Part shown: positions 33,938-44,500 of the stretch, piece after piece
Numbering within the stretch: the first letter of the stretch is position 1
Layout of the letters: each line of letters begins with the position of its first letter
Assembly (NCBI GenBank): GCA_014191855.1
Contig: BJHF01000041.1
Span: 1-54,340 of the forward strand
Origin: Deltaproteobacteria bacterium
Lineage (GTDB): Bacteria; Myxococcota_A; UBA796; SXON01
DNA: 54,340 bases
Direction: 5' to 3'
Program-made: the position numbers and the translations under genes
The notes under the pieces: model-generated
What the model saw: the letters and a program-made list of their open reading frames with translations, nothing else
The model's database searches: none
Told to the model about the DNA's origin: nothing

Positions 33938-35140
33938 ATGTTGATCTTCCTGTCCGCAGCCGCCGCCCTCCCGATCGTGCCCGACGCGCGCTTCGCGCTC
34001 GCGCTCTACTGCAACCCCACCTGCTCCGAATCCGTTTTGGACGAGCTGGATGCGGCCCTGTCGCCCATCCGCTCGGCGGACACATTCTCGGATCACGTCG
34101 CGGTACCCGAGCGCATCATGGGCATTGGCGGCACCGATTTTGGCATCCCTGACGAGGAGTTCGTCACCGCGTACGGGGTGGATGTGGACCGGCCGGAGGC
34201 GCTGGCCGCGTCCCAGGAGGTCGTGCTCGCGTGGTTCGCGGGACCAAGGGAGCAATCGATCGAAACGTTCGCGGTCGCCCACACCGCGTTTGCCGCCGCC
34301 GCTCGCTCAACGGGAGGCTGGATTGAGGACCTCGACACCCAGATGTTGTTCGGCGCGGAGGCTTGGGCCGCCCGCGACCCAAGGGGAAACCTGCAGAACT
34401 GGTTCGTGGTCGACGAGGATGAGAGCGCCGACGCCACGGGCACCACGCGCCTCGTTACGCGCGGGCTGCGTCGGTATGGCGACTTCGAGCTGGTGGTGGA
34501 GGACGTAGCGGCGGGCCGCGAGGCGGAGGTGGGTTGGGCGCTGGATGCGATCGCCATCACGCTCCACCCCCTCTCGGAGGTGGCCGAAGAAGTGGCCGTG
34601 AACACCGACACCGCGAAAGGAACGGCCCGCTTCGAGGTGAGCGCGCCGAAGGAAGACGACCCGGCCGAGCCGCTGTTGCGCGTCCGGTTTGAAGGTGAGA
34701 TCGCCGCAGGGGGGGCACCGCTCATCGCCGCGGAGCCGGAGCCGGGCGGCGACCCGGTGGTTGCCCCGGGCTCCGCTCCCGAAACAACACCGGCCGGGCC
34801 GGCGCCCGTGGCGCCCACCACTCTCGACGAGGCGCGGGCGGCGGTCCGGACCGCGCTGGTGACGCTGGAATCCGCTTGGGCAGCCGGCTTCCCCCCAGGA
34901 GATGTGCTCGCCGTGTGTGTTCCGTTCACGACGAACTCCGGCGGCAAGGAGTACCTGTGGGTGGAGGTTACGCGCTGGCAGGAAGGCGGGCTCTCGGGCC
35001 GGTTGGCGACGGAGCCCGACGCGGTTTCCGGGATGCACAAGGGCGACACGCTGAACCTGCGCCAGGCGGACATCTTCGACTACGTGTATCGCCGCGCAGA
35101 TGGCAGCAAATCCGGGAACCTGACTCGTCCTTTCCGGTAG
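33938..35140 (+). CDS. Secreted protein with C-terminal DUF2314-like domain
   Basis: 400 aa from ATG 33938, which begins a leader (MLIFLSAAAALP); the frame is open upstream inside the ileS region, but no signal-like start exists there. Residues 15-250 are a mixed alpha/beta region without recognised family. A Pro/Glu/Thr-rich linker (about 255-290) leads to a domain resembling DUF2314 (KEYLWVEVTRW, SGMHKGDTLNL, IFDYVY). Known DUF2314 domains are often fused to other modules and have no defined activity. It is monocistronic, divergent from ileS and convergent with the methyltransferase gene. Confidence 0.65.
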   Translation: MLIFLSAAAALPIVPDARFALALYCNPTCSESVLDELDAALSPIRSADTFSDHVAVPERIMGIGGTDFGIPDEEFVTAYGVDVDRPEALAASQEVVLAWFAGPREQSIETFAVAHTAFAAAARSTGGWIEDLDTQMLFGAEAWAARDPRGNLQNWFVVDEDESADATGTTRLVTRGLRRYGDFELVVEDVAAGREAEVGWALDAIAITLHPLSEVAEEVAVNTDTAKGTARFEVSAPKEDDPAEPLLRVRFEGEIAAGGAPLIAAEPEPGGDPVVAPGSAPETTPAGPAPVAPTTLDEARAAVRTALVTLESAWAAGFPPGDVLAVCVPFTTNSGGKEYLWVEVTRWQEGGLSGRLATEPDAVSGMHKGDTLNLRQADIFDYVYRRADGSKSGNLTRPFR

Positions 35141-35155
35141 CAGGCTCCCGGCGGA

Positions 35156-35872
35156 TCAACGGGCGCGAACGCCGCGCCAAGGTGCGCGCAACGCCGCGTA
35201 GATGGCCTCGAGGTCGAGCGACTCTTCGCGTGTAGATCCCTCCCCCGGGCGAAGCTCCACGAGGCCAATTCCGCCGCTGGGCAACCAGGCTCGTCGCGCC
35301 ACGTGGGCCCCCGGCAGGCTCAGCTTCGCGAGGCGTTCCGCGCGCGTGACGACGCAAACCCGCGAGGCAAGCGTGAGCGCGGTGTTCACGAAGTCCTGCA
35401 CCGTTCCATGAAGCATAGACCGCGCCTCGGCTTTTCGAGGATCCGGCGCCACCGGGCCCTCAGCGGGGTCGAACCAGGGCGGATTGCACACGACGAGATC
35501 CGCGCCGCCCGCCCGGCCCACGTCGCGGACATCGCGAACGGAGAGTCGCACGGCTCCCGTGGCGGCGGGCGAGCGGGCGAGGCTGAGCCGGGCGAGCTCG
35601 ATCCAGCCGGGATCCCGGTCCCAGGCCCGCACCGCCACCCCCTCGCGCGCGAGCAGGAAGGAGACGACGCCGCTCCCGCTGCCCAGCTCAATCGCAGTTT
35701 TAGGCCGCGGCACCTCAAGTGGGGCGCCGATGCCGAGCGCGAAACCCGCAAGCGCATACACCTCCACCCCGTACCGATACCCTCGCTGCGGTTGAAAGAT
35801 GCGGAGACCGGGGGCGGGTGTCTCTTCGGTCAACGCGCCGAAGAGCGACTCCAATTCACCTCGATTCAACAC
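35156..35872 (-). CDS. TrmN6-like tRNA (adenine-N6) methyltransferase
   Basis: 238-aa class I SAM-dependent methyltransferase. Motif I is ELGSGSGVVSFLLA and the N6-adenine/amino motif is NPPW in VVCNPPWFDP; the GYRYGVEVYALAGF segment upstream is typical of TrmN6/YfiC-type enzymes that modify A37 of tRNA1(Val). GTG 35872 overlaps the purD stop by 7 bases; TTG at 35869 is an alternative. Substrate assignment is from family likeness only. Confidence 0.78.
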   Translation of the reverse strand: MLNRGELESLFGALTEETPAPGLRIFQPQRGYRYGVEVYALAGFALGIGAPLEVPRPKTAIELGSGSGVVSFLLAREGVAVRAWDRDPGWIELARLSLARSPAATGAVRLSVRDVRDVGRAGGADLVVCNPPWFDPAEGPVAPDPRKAEARSMLHGTVQDFVNTALTLASRVCVVTRAERLAKLSLPGAHVARRAWLPSGGIGLVELRPGEGSTREESLDLEAIYAALRAPWRGVRAR

Positions 35873-37056
35873 CCGATATCCGTGCGCCAGGCCGCGCCCT
35901 CGAAGCGCACCTCCGCCACCGCGGCGTACGCGCGCTCCCGCGCGAGCTCCGCCGTGTCTCCCAGCCCGGTAATCCCTAGAACACGGCCGCCAACCGCCCA
36001 CAAGGTGCCGTCCCTGAGCGCGGTGCCCGCATGGTCCACCACGACGCTCCTCCCGGACTCGGGCAACCGGGTGATCGGCGCGTGGGCCGAGCGCTCCGGG
36101 TAGGCCGCGCCGCTCACGACGACGCAACATGCATGCTCCGGCCTGAACCGGATCGTGTCCCCCGGCAGGCGACCCAGCGCGGCACCGAGGAACCACGGAA
36201 CCGGATCTTCGTCGAGCAGCGCCATGAGCGGCTGGCACTCTGGATCGCCGAATCGGGCATTGAACTCCAGGAGCTTCGGTCCATCGGGGGTGAGCATGAA
36301 GCCGCCGTAGAGCACGCCGCGAAAGGGCACACCGTCGGAGGCCATTCCGGCAACCGCGCGATGCAGCACGTCATGGCACGACGCCAGGATTCCAGGCGCA
36401 ACGCCCACTGGCGCGATGGCGCCCATGCCGCCGGTGTTCGGACCCTGGTCGCCATCAAACCGGCGTTTGTGGTCGCGGGCGGCCGGAAGGGGCACCACCC
36501 GCTCACCATCCGCGATGCCGAGCACACTCAGCTCCGGGCCAAGCAGCCTTTCCTCCAGCAGCACGGAGCCATCCGGCCGGAGGACGAACGCTTCTGCGAG
36601 CGCTGCGGCGGTATCGGCGGCGCTGTCGCATACCCACACACCCTTCCCGGCCGCCAACCCATCGAGCTTCACGACCCAGGCCTGCTCGGGCACGAAGCCA
36701 TCCCCCCGCCGCACCACGCGGGCGGCAGCGGTGGGCAGCCCGTACTTCGTCGCCAGCGCCTTGGTGAAGATCTTACTGGACTCCAGCCGGGCTGCAGCCG
36801 CAGAAGGGCCGAATCCGGGGATCCCCGCCAATGTGAGCCGGTCGATCAGGCCATCGGCCAAAGGCGCCTCGGGGCCCACCACCACCAGCTCGGCCCCGAC
36901 GCGCCTTGCCACGGCCAGCGGCTCCCCCACGACCACTTCCCCGAGCACGCCGAACGTCGGGTTCTCGTGGGTGAAGTAGAGAGCGTGGCCATACCGCGCG
37001 ATCGCCCTGGCCAATGCGGACTCGCGGCCTCCGCCGCCCACCAAAACGACGCGCAT
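35866..37056 (-). CDS. purD: Phosphoribosylamine-glycine ligase
   Basis: Second step of de novo purine synthesis. 396-aa ATP-grasp enzyme: VVLVGGGGRESALA at the N-terminus (the usual GREHA reads GRESA), VVKLDGLAAGKGV, DHKRRFDGDQGPNTGGMGA and LEFNARFGDPECQ. ATG 37056 overlaps the preceding TGA as TGATG; a GTG one codon earlier is also possible. purH lies two genes upstream on the same strand. Confidence 0.95.
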   Translation of the reverse strand: MRVVLVGGGGRESALARAIARYGHALYFTHENPTFGVLGEVVVGEPLAVARRVGAELVVVGPEAPLADGLIDRLTLAGIPGFGPSAAAARLESSKIFTKALATKYGLPTAAARVVRRGDGFVPEQAWVVKLDGLAAGKGVWVCDSAADTAAALAEAFVLRPDGSVLLEERLLGPELSVLGIADGERVVPLPAARDHKRRFDGDQGPNTGGMGAIAPVGVAPGILASCHDVLHRAVAGMASDGVPFRGVLYGGFMLTPDGPKLLEFNARFGDPECQPLMALLDEDPVPWFLGAALGRLPGDTIRFRPEHACCVVVSGAAYPERSAHAPITRLPESGRSVVVDHAGTALRDGTLWAVGGRVLGITGLGDTAELARERAYAAVAEVRFEGAAWRTDIGC

Positions 37057-39383
37057 CACTTCACCGGGGGCGGGGCGGACATCCGGAGCTCGCGGAGCCG
37101 GGCGCGCGAACGAACGTCCAGCGGGTCGGTCGCGACCGCCTGTTCAAGCTGGGCCTGGGCCGCAGCCGCATCCCCATTCACGAGCCATACTTCGGCGAGC
37201 ATGGCAGGCCCCAGGGCGCTGTCCACGCGGGAGGCCCGCACGAGCTCGGCGATCGGCCCCGCCTCTTTCGCGTGGCCGGCCCCGACGGTCGCAGCGAGCG
37301 CACCAAGCAGGTACTCCGCATCTTTCGGACGGAGAAGCACCACCTTCTGCCAGTCATTCATCGCACCCACCGCGTCCTTCGACGCGGAGCGCACGCGGGC
37401 CCGCAGCGCGAGCGCGTCGGCGTCGTCCTCCAGGTGGGGTGCGGCGGCGATCGCCGCTTTTGCAGCAGGAAGGTCCCCGGCTAGCCATTCGGCGACGCCG
37501 CGGGCCAACGGCAGGGTGCTCGCATATACCGCCTCGTTCCCGAGGTGCTCATCCAGCTCCTTGCGAAGCCCCTTGGCGGGTGCGCCGGTCTCCAACGTGG
37601 AAACGTCCCCACGCCGCCGGGATGACTGGCCATCTACCTGATGAATCGCCAAACGGAGCGCCTCGATCGCCTTGCCGTACTCGTGCCCCACAAGGTGCAC
37701 GTGGATGACCCAAACGTGCGTGTAGGCATCCGAAGGGTCGGCGGCGCGGGCCGCCTCGGCCACCGGGAGCAAGTCGGAAACCGGGGCGCGGCGAGCCTCC
37801 ATGAGCGCGACCTGAGTCTTCAGCACACGGGCGAGCGCGGGCCCCGAGCGCCGCGTCGTGTCCATCGACGACCACGCTCGCGCGATCTCCGCAGGAGCAT
37901 CCTCGGCGTTCGCGACAAGGGCCCGTACCTGTGCCACTGCCGGATCGGTGCGGCCCAGCTCGAGCACCGACGCGACAGCCACCTTGGCCGCCGGGAGCTG
38001 GTCGGCGTGGTCCCGCGCGAGCAGCCACCGGGCCTGCGCCACGAGCAGTCGCGACTCGGCGACGACCTCCCCGGTTCCGCCCGGCTTCGCGCCGAGATCT
38101 CCCACGATCGCCAAGATGCCTGCGGCATCCCCCCTTGCCAACAGCACCCGGGCCGCCGACAGCCGAACGGGCGCCGGGGCCGCCTCCCCCAACGCCTGAG
38201 CGAGGCGCAACCCGCCTTCCAGGTCGCCATCGCGGAAGGCCAGGGATGCAAGGGCGCCGGACACTGTAGGGTCGGCCGCATTGAGCCGCTCCAAACGCGC
38301 CTTCGCATCGAGCCGATCTGTCGTTGCGGCCACAAGCGCAGCCGAGCGCAAAAGCCCCCCATGCGCAGGCCAGTCCGCGGCCAACGCATCAAGCGCCGCG
38401 ATGCCTTCCGCTGCGGCCGTGGGATCCGCGGCCAGTGCATTCGCCGCCAGCAACCTACACAGCAGGTCTCCTTGCCCCGCACACGAGGCGACGGCCGTGG
38501 CCGCGGCACGGAGCTCCCCGTTGATGCGCGCCAAGGCCCCACGACCGATCTGGGTGGCCGGCCCGCCCAACCCGAACTCAATGGCCTGCTCGGCCGCGAT
38601 CATCGCGCTGCCCTCGGGCGGGTCGGTTTCGCTCGCCAGCAACGCGTAGAGCGCCAGCGCATCCGGGTCCTTCGTCGATCGGCCCACCGCGCGCCGGGCC
38701 AACGCGAGCGCGCGGTCCCGATCTGGCGCCGAGCCCTGAGTAAGCGCCGCGATGGCCTGTGCTTGCAACAGCGCGAGGGGCTCCTCCACCGGGCCCTCCT
38801 TCACCGCAAGGCCCGCTAGTGGATCGGTTGGTGGAAGCTTGGGATCCGGGCGGGGGGGGCGGGTCGCCTCACCGGGGGCAGAGGGCTGGAACACCTCGCT
38901 GGCGCCGGTGGCCAGCACCCGAAGGCGATCCTGGTTCTGGAAGGCGAAGTACGCCGCGGCGGCGAGCCCGCCCGTGGTGAGCACCACGCCGGCGATCTTG
39001 CCCCAGGGAACGTTCACACCGCGGCGGCGCGGGCGCGCAGGCTTGGCAGCGATGACCGGCGCGTTGGCCTCGAGCACGGGTGCCTCCCCGATCTCCCCCG
39101 TTGCGAACGCTGGGGCGAAGACCGGGTGTGCCGCCACCAGGATCGGCGGGCCCTCCTCCACAACGATCCAGTCCTGACCCGACAAGCGCCCTGACTTGAG
39201 TCGCTCGAGGAGCGCCGCACCGTTGAGCGAGGCAGTGCCGGAGGGCGAACGGACGACAAAAGTATCCGCCAGGCTCGACGCGACGCGGCAACGCTCACAC
39301 AATGGGACGGAGGCGAACGGAGTGCTCGGGATCTCGATGGATCGTCCGCACCGCGGGCAAAAGAGGTTCACGGGTGCCGACAC
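37056..39383 (-). CDS. Membrane TPR protein with N-terminal zinc ribbon
   Basis: 775 aa. Residues 9-33 hold two CxxC knuckles (CPRC, CERC), a zinc ribbon of the MJ0042 or GYF-associated kind. A small domain resembling GYF_2 follows (FVVRSPSGTASLNG, GRLSGQDWIVVEEG). One membrane helix sits near 128-148 (IAGVVLTTGGLAAAAYFAF), and about 550 residues of degenerate TPR helices follow to the end. The likely topology is cytoplasmic ribbon, single span, periplasmic TPR array. It sits between purH and purD with a TGATG overlap to purD, which suggests coupling of expression, not of function. Confidence 0.75.
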   Translation of the reverse strand: MSAPVNLFCPRCGRSIEIPSTPFASVPLCERCRVASSLADTFVVRSPSGTASLNGAALLERLKSGRLSGQDWIVVEEGPPILVAAHPVFAPAFATGEIGEAPVLEANAPVIAAKPARPRRRGVNVPWGKIAGVVLTTGGLAAAAYFAFQNQDRLRVLATGASEVFQPSAPGEATRPPRPDPKLPPTDPLAGLAVKEGPVEEPLALLQAQAIAALTQGSAPDRDRALALARRAVGRSTKDPDALALYALLASETDPPEGSAMIAAEQAIEFGLGGPATQIGRGALARINGELRAAATAVASCAGQGDLLCRLLAANALAADPTAAAEGIAALDALAADWPAHGGLLRSAALVAATTDRLDAKARLERLNAADPTVSGALASLAFRDGDLEGGLRLAQALGEAAPAPVRLSAARVLLARGDAAGILAIVGDLGAKPGGTGEVVAESRLLVAQARWLLARDHADQLPAAKVAVASVLELGRTDPAVAQVRALVANAEDAPAEIARAWSSMDTTRRSGPALARVLKTQVALMEARRAPVSDLLPVAEAARAADPSDAYTHVWVIHVHLVGHEYGKAIEALRLAIHQVDGQSSRRRGDVSTLETGAPAKGLRKELDEHLGNEAVYASTLPLARGVAEWLAGDLPAAKAAIAAAPHLEDDADALALRARVRSASKDAVGAMNDWQKVVLLRPKDAEYLLGALAATVGAGHAKEAGPIAELVRASRVDSALGPAMLAEVWLVNGDAAAAQAQLEQAVATDPLDVRSRARLRELRMSAPPPVK

Positions 39384-39405
39384 GGGGGTAGCTTAGCAGG
39401 CCGGC

Positions 39406-40944
39406 TCAGTGCCGGAAATGCCGAATCCCGGTGATCATCATCGCGGCGTCGGCCTCACGACAGGCCTGGAACACTTCCTCGTCGCGGATGGAGCCGCCAG
39501 GCTGCACGAACGCCCGGACCCCCGCCGCAAGCGCGAGCTGCACGCCATCGGCGAAGGGAAAGAAGGCGTCTGAGGCGAGCACGCTCCCTGCGGTTGGGCG
39601 CGTGGCCTTCTCGGTGGCAAGGCGCACGCTGTCGACCCGGCTCATCTGGCCGGCGCCGACGCCGTTGAGGACAAAGCCCCCCCCCTCGGCGCGAGCCAGC
39701 ACGATCGCGTTCGACTTGACGTTCGCACAGACCGACCAGGCGAAACGAAGCGTCGCGAGCTCGAGGTCGTCCGGTGCCCGCAGCGCGGCCCTCCAATCCC
39801 CGCACTCGCCGACATCCCAATCTTGCACAAGCCAACCGCCCTGGACACGCTTGGCGTCCCGTCCCGCGGCCTTCGCCGCGAGCCAATCTGCGGGCAGCTC
39901 CATGACGCGCAGGTTCACCCGGTGGGAGAAGGCCTCGGCCGCCGCCCCGTCGAGACCCGGGGCCGCGATCACCTCGAAGAACACCTTGCTCGCGAGGATC
40001 GCCGCGGCGTCCCCGGCGGTGATCGGCCGATTGAACACCAGGATTCCCCCGTAAGCCGACACGGGATCGGCGGAGAGCGCGAGCGCGTACGCGGCCGCCA
40101 TCCCGCCTTCATGCACCGCCGCGCCGCACGGATTCGCGTGCTTGATGATCGCGCACCCGGGGCCTGGGAGATCGAACGCGATTCGCACGGCGGCGTCGAG
40201 ATCTCCCAGGTTGTTATACGAGAGATCCTTGCCTTGAAGCTGCTTTGCGCGCCCGAGCGCCCGCCCGTTCTCCAGCGGAGTGGTGTAGAAGGCACCCGTT
40301 TGATGCGGGTTTTCGCCGTACCGCACGCGCTGCGCCAGCCGCACCGGAATGGCGCCCTCCTTGGGGTAGGGCTCGTCGGGCGAAGTACCGAACCACGCCG
40401 CGATCATGGCATCGTAGCAGGCCGTGTGCCGATAGGCCTTCCCCGCGAGGCTGCGCCGAAAAGCAATATCATCCACACTAATGCGCGCAAGCACCTGCGG
40501 ATAGTCCGCAGGGTCTACCACGACATGAACCCACTGGTGGTTCTTCGCGGCGGCGCGCACCATGGCCGGACCGCCGATGTCGATGTTCTCGACCACCTCG
40601 TCGGGTGCGGCGCCGCGCGCCACCGTCGCTTCAAAGGGGTAGAGGTTGACCGCCACGACGTCGATCCATGCGATGCCCTGCTCCGCCGCTACTGCGTCAT
40701 CGATCCCCCGGCGCCCCAGGATTCCCCCGTGGATCTTCGGGTGCAAGGTCTTCACCCGCCCGCCCATGATCTCCGGCGCCCCGGTGTGGGCCGCGACCTT
40801 GGTGTACGGGATGCCCGCGTCTGCCAGGGCCTTGGCGGTGCCGCCGGTGCTCAGCACGACAAAGCCGGCCTCCACCAACCCCCGAGCAAAGTCAACAATA
40901 CCGGATTTGTCGGAGACCGAGAGCAGCGCGTGACGAGCAGCCAT
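39406..40944 (-). CDS. purH: Bifunctional AICAR transformylase / IMP cyclohydrolase
   Basis: Last two steps of IMP synthesis. 512 aa from ATG 40944: an N-terminal MGS-like cyclohydrolase domain (ALLSVSDKSGIVDFAR, GGRVKTLHPKIHGGIL) and a C-terminal transformylase domain with the catalytic KHANPCG near 267. A GTG three codons earlier is possible. The TPR gene follows 22 bases downstream. Confidence 0.96.
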   Translation of the reverse strand: MAARHALLSVSDKSGIVDFARGLVEAGFVVLSTGGTAKALADAGIPYTKVAAHTGAPEIMGGRVKTLHPKIHGGILGRRGIDDAVAAEQGIAWIDVVAVNLYPFEATVARGAAPDEVVENIDIGGPAMVRAAAKNHQWVHVVVDPADYPQVLARISVDDIAFRRSLAGKAYRHTACYDAMIAAWFGTSPDEPYPKEGAIPVRLAQRVRYGENPHQTGAFYTTPLENGRALGRAKQLQGKDLSYNNLGDLDAAVRIAFDLPGPGCAIIKHANPCGAAVHEGGMAAAYALALSADPVSAYGGILVFNRPITAGDAAAILASKVFFEVIAAPGLDGAAAEAFSHRVNLRVMELPADWLAAKAAGRDAKRVQGGWLVQDWDVGECGDWRAALRAPDDLELATLRFAWSVCANVKSNAIVLARAEGGGFVLNGVGAGQMSRVDSVRLATEKATRPTAGSVLASDAFFPFADGVQLALAAGVRAFVQPGGSIRDEEVFQACREADAAMMITGIRHFRH

Positions 40945-41018
40945 GGGGGGCACCTGAGCGGCGACGAGCTAACGCGCTGGGCGACGGGCGGGGGGCCCGG
41001 AGCCCGGGAGTCGAGTGC

Positions 41019-41465
41019 TCACGGACTGGCCTCGTCCAGAAGGCGCCACGCCATCACCTGTACCTGACCCGAGCCGACGACCGTGCCGACGATCAGCACC
41101 GGATGCCCCGCGTAGGCGCGGAGCTGCGGAACGGCGGCATCGTCGATCACCAGGGTGGAGCGGGTGTTTCGGTCATCGAGCAGGAGGCGGGCCCCGTAGG
41201 CCTGAAGCAGGCCAACAAAGCCGCCCGATCCGTCCCCAGCGTCCTCCACGTGCCAATCCTGCACCACGATCCCCGCCGGCGTGCGCACCCCGGAAACCTC
41301 CACGACGCAGCCATGGAGATATCGGATGGGCGCCGAGTCGGCGTCCAACAACAAGGCGATCCGGCCGCCCTGATAGCCGGCGAGCCACACGGCGCCGGGC
41401 TCCGGCTCGATCAGGCCGCTTCGTTCAACGTGGAAAGCACAAGCGAGCGCGAAGAGCAGGGACAT
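41019..41465 (-). CDS. Small probable lipoprotein, unknown function
   Basis: 148 aa from ATG 41465 with the leader MSLLFALAC, a lipobox-like Cys9 and no charged n-region. The rest is a compact beta-rich domain (ARLLLDDRNTRSTLVIDD, VLIVGTVVGSGQVQV), perhaps an OB-like fold. It is 74 bases upstream of purH on the same strand and divergent from the pseudokinase operon. No homologue was recognised. Confidence 0.6.
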   Translation of the reverse strand: MSLLFALACAFHVERSGLIEPEPGAVWLAGYQGGRIALLLDADSAPIRYLHGCVVEVSGVRTPAGIVVQDWHVEDAGDGSGGFVGLLQAYGARLLLDDRNTRSTLVIDDAAVPQLRAYAGHPVLIVGTVVGSGQVQVMAWRLLDEASP

Positions 41466-41484
41466 GGCGCCGACGGGGTGAGGC

Positions 41485-41513
41485 TTGACGGAAGCGGCAC
41501 CACAAAGTAGCCT
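41485..41513 (+). promoter_or_regulatory. Candidate sigma-70 promoter of the pseudokinase operon
   Basis: TTGACG at 41485-41490, a 17-base spacer, then TAGCCT at 41508-41513, 32 bases before the ATG at 41546. GGAG at 41537-41540 is the ribosome binding site. Confidence 0.45.
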
Positions 41514-41545
41514 CACTGCTGGTTAGGAAGCTCGCTGGAGCCGAA

Positions 41546-44500
41546 ATGTTCCTCCTCCCTCATTCGGTCAGCGGCTACACCCTTCAACGCAAGCTCGGCA
41601 CGGGCGGCGTTGCGGAGAGCTATCTGGGCACGCACGACGCCGCCGGTGGTCGGCAGGTGGTGGTGCGTCGGGTGCTCCCGTTCGTGCTGCGAGATGCGGC
41701 GCGGCTCGCCTCGATCGAGGCGCGGATTCGCGACCTTCTGGGCGTTCGCCATCCGTTCCTGGTGCACGTGGTGGACCATGTCGTGGAGGCCGAGGAGCAC
41801 TTTGTCGTTGAGGAGTATGTAAACGGCGTCACGCTGGAGCAGGTGCTGAACTGGTGCCGCCAGAGCGGTCACGTGGTTCCCCCAAACGTATTCCTCAACA
41901 TCGCTACGCAGATCTGCAACGGGTTGGAGGCGCTCCACGGCCGGAGCGGCAAGGGCTCGAGCGCGGAACACGTGTTGCACCTCGCCTTGAAGCCCTCCGC
42001 GATCTTCTTGTCGAACGAGGGAAAGGTGCTGGTGGGCAGCTATGGCCTCACGCGCAGCCCCACGTCGTACCCCCAGGGCGGCGTATCGGGGCCGGTTCCC
42101 GCGCGGATGGAGTACCTCTCCCCGGAGCAGACGCATCCGGACCAGAAGCTCGGCCCCGCGAGCGACGTGTTCGCGCTCGGCGCGCTCCTCTACGAGCTGC
42201 TCACGCTGGAGAGCCTGTTCCGCGCAGAGTCGAACCTGCAGACGATCCACCGCGTTCGCCGGGCGGAAGTGACAAGCTCCCTGCTCAAGGTGAAGGAGCG
42301 GATGCCCGGCCTCGACAAGGTGCTGTTCCGCGCCCTGTCGCTCAACCCCCGCCATCGCTACCAGCGCGCGTTCGTGCTCCGCGAGGACCTGCGCGGGCTC
42401 ATGGCTGGGTACAGCTTCGCGACCATCGGCGAGGATACCCGCACGTTCTTGCAGCCGATCCTCGCGGGCGCCGCCGCCCCGGGCTCGGCCGGGTACGTCG
42501 TGGGGTTGGATGACGCGCCAGAGTCCCCCATGGGCGCCGACGCCTTTGCCGACTCGCCGGCCACGCGGATCGACCCCGATCCGATGAGCACCGCGGCCCA
42601 GGCCGCCTCGGCCTTGGCCGAGCGCGTCGCAAACGAACGCGCAACGGCGTCGGCGCCGGAGAACACGGAGCGCACCGACATTCACCCCGAGGGCGAGCTC
42701 ACGCCGCTCCCGTTCGCGCCGCCCCCCAGCCCAACCGCCGCCCCCACCTGGACGCCGGACGCAGACCCGCCCTCCAACGAAGTGGCGAAGCCTGGCGGCG
42801 AGCGCCCTTCCAAGCGGAAGAAGAAGGACTTCGCCCAGGCCGCCAGCCCGGCCGCGCCGCTCGCTGTCCCCGAGCCGCCCCCGCGGGTGGATCCACCGCT
42901 CCGCGCCTCCCCTCCGACGCTCGCGCCGGTTTTGTCCCCGTTCTCCGCGCCGCCCGGTCCATCGCCGCTTGGCGCGGCGCTCCCGCCGGCCGCAAGCTCG
43001 CCGACGCTCTCGCCGGAGGAGGGCCTCCCCTCCCCCTCCGAGCTGGGCACGGCGGCCTTCGCGATGCCGGCTCCAGCGCCGGTTCACCCCGAGCCCGAGC
43101 CCGACACGCTGTTGGCCATTCCGCCGGCACCCGCGGAGCCGCCCCTGCCCGAAACGGCGCCGCCGACGCCGTCCGTAGCCAACCCGCTGCCGGGCCGTAG
43201 CGTACCGCCGCCCGGGGGCGCGCGTCCGCTCCTCGGCCGGCCGGTGCCGCCCCCCAGCGCTGCGCCGCCCCCCCGGCCGCCCTCCCAAGCGCCGCCCCCA
43301 CCAACGTCGGACTCGCTGTACGACGCGCCGCCGCCCTCCCGCGGGCCGTTGTTTGCGACGGTAACCATGCTCGCGGTCGGCGGCGTATTGTTGTGCTCGG
43401 GCGCGCTTTATTGGGGCTACGGCACCTGGTCGCACATCCAGAGCGTGGAGGGTACCGAGCTTGCCGCCGCCGCACCAACCCCCGCCGCCGCTCCGACACC
43501 GCCCACCCCGAGCGCCGAGCCGTCCAACGCCGCGCCGCCCAAAATCGAACCGATCACGGACGACCCCGCGACCGTACTCGCCTCGGGAGGCCCGAGCGCG
43601 GCGACGCCGCCCGCCCCGGAGCCGGTGAAGACCCCGGAACCGGTGAAGACCCCCGAGCCGACAAAGGCCCCGGAGGTCGTGAAAGCCCCGGAGCCGGCCA
43701 AGCCCGCCCCGCCCCCCAAGGTCGCCTCGGCGCCACCACCACCACCCGCGAAGGCACCGGCTCCGACGCCCAAACCGGCGCCGGTCGTCGCCAAGACCCC
43801 AGCGCCCACGGTGGCCAAAACTCCACCTCCGCCAAAGCCAAAGCCTGAGCCCGAGCCCGTGAAGGCGGTGGCGAAGGCTACTCCGCCGCCAAAGCCGCCC
43901 GAGCCCGCGAAGCCGGCGCCGGTGAAGACGGTCGCCGTCACCAAGACCACCAAAAGCGCCCCGCCGCCGGTGGTTGCGGACGCGAGCCTCACCGTGCTGG
44001 AGCCGAGCAGCTCCACCGCGCTGGACTCGTTCGCGAGCGACGCCCGAGCCGGCCGGTTGACGGCGGTGGACGTGGCGAGCCTCGAAGCCACCGGCGCCAC
44101 CGACCCCCAGTACACCCGCTCACGTGCATTACTGATGATGAACGCCCAGAAGAAGGGAGACGATGCCGCGGCGCACCGCTACCTCGACCAGGCGATGACG
44201 CTCCCCGAGAACCAGTACAATCCGGTGTTCCTCGCCGACTATGCACGGTGGCACGTGAACCGCGCCGAATACGACCGCGCCTTGGAGAAAGCAGAGAAGG
44301 CCGAGCGCTACTGGGCCCGGCTGCCCTCGGAGCTAGTCTTCAGTAAGAAGGCGGAGATCTACGAAATCGAGGCGGCCGCTTGGCAGGGTAAGTTCTACAA
44401 ATCAGGGGAGGACCTTGAGCTGCTTGAGAACGCGGTCCGCGGCTGGGAGAAGGTTCGGGCCCATGCGGCCACGAAAGACAGGGCCGACCTCGTAAAGCGG

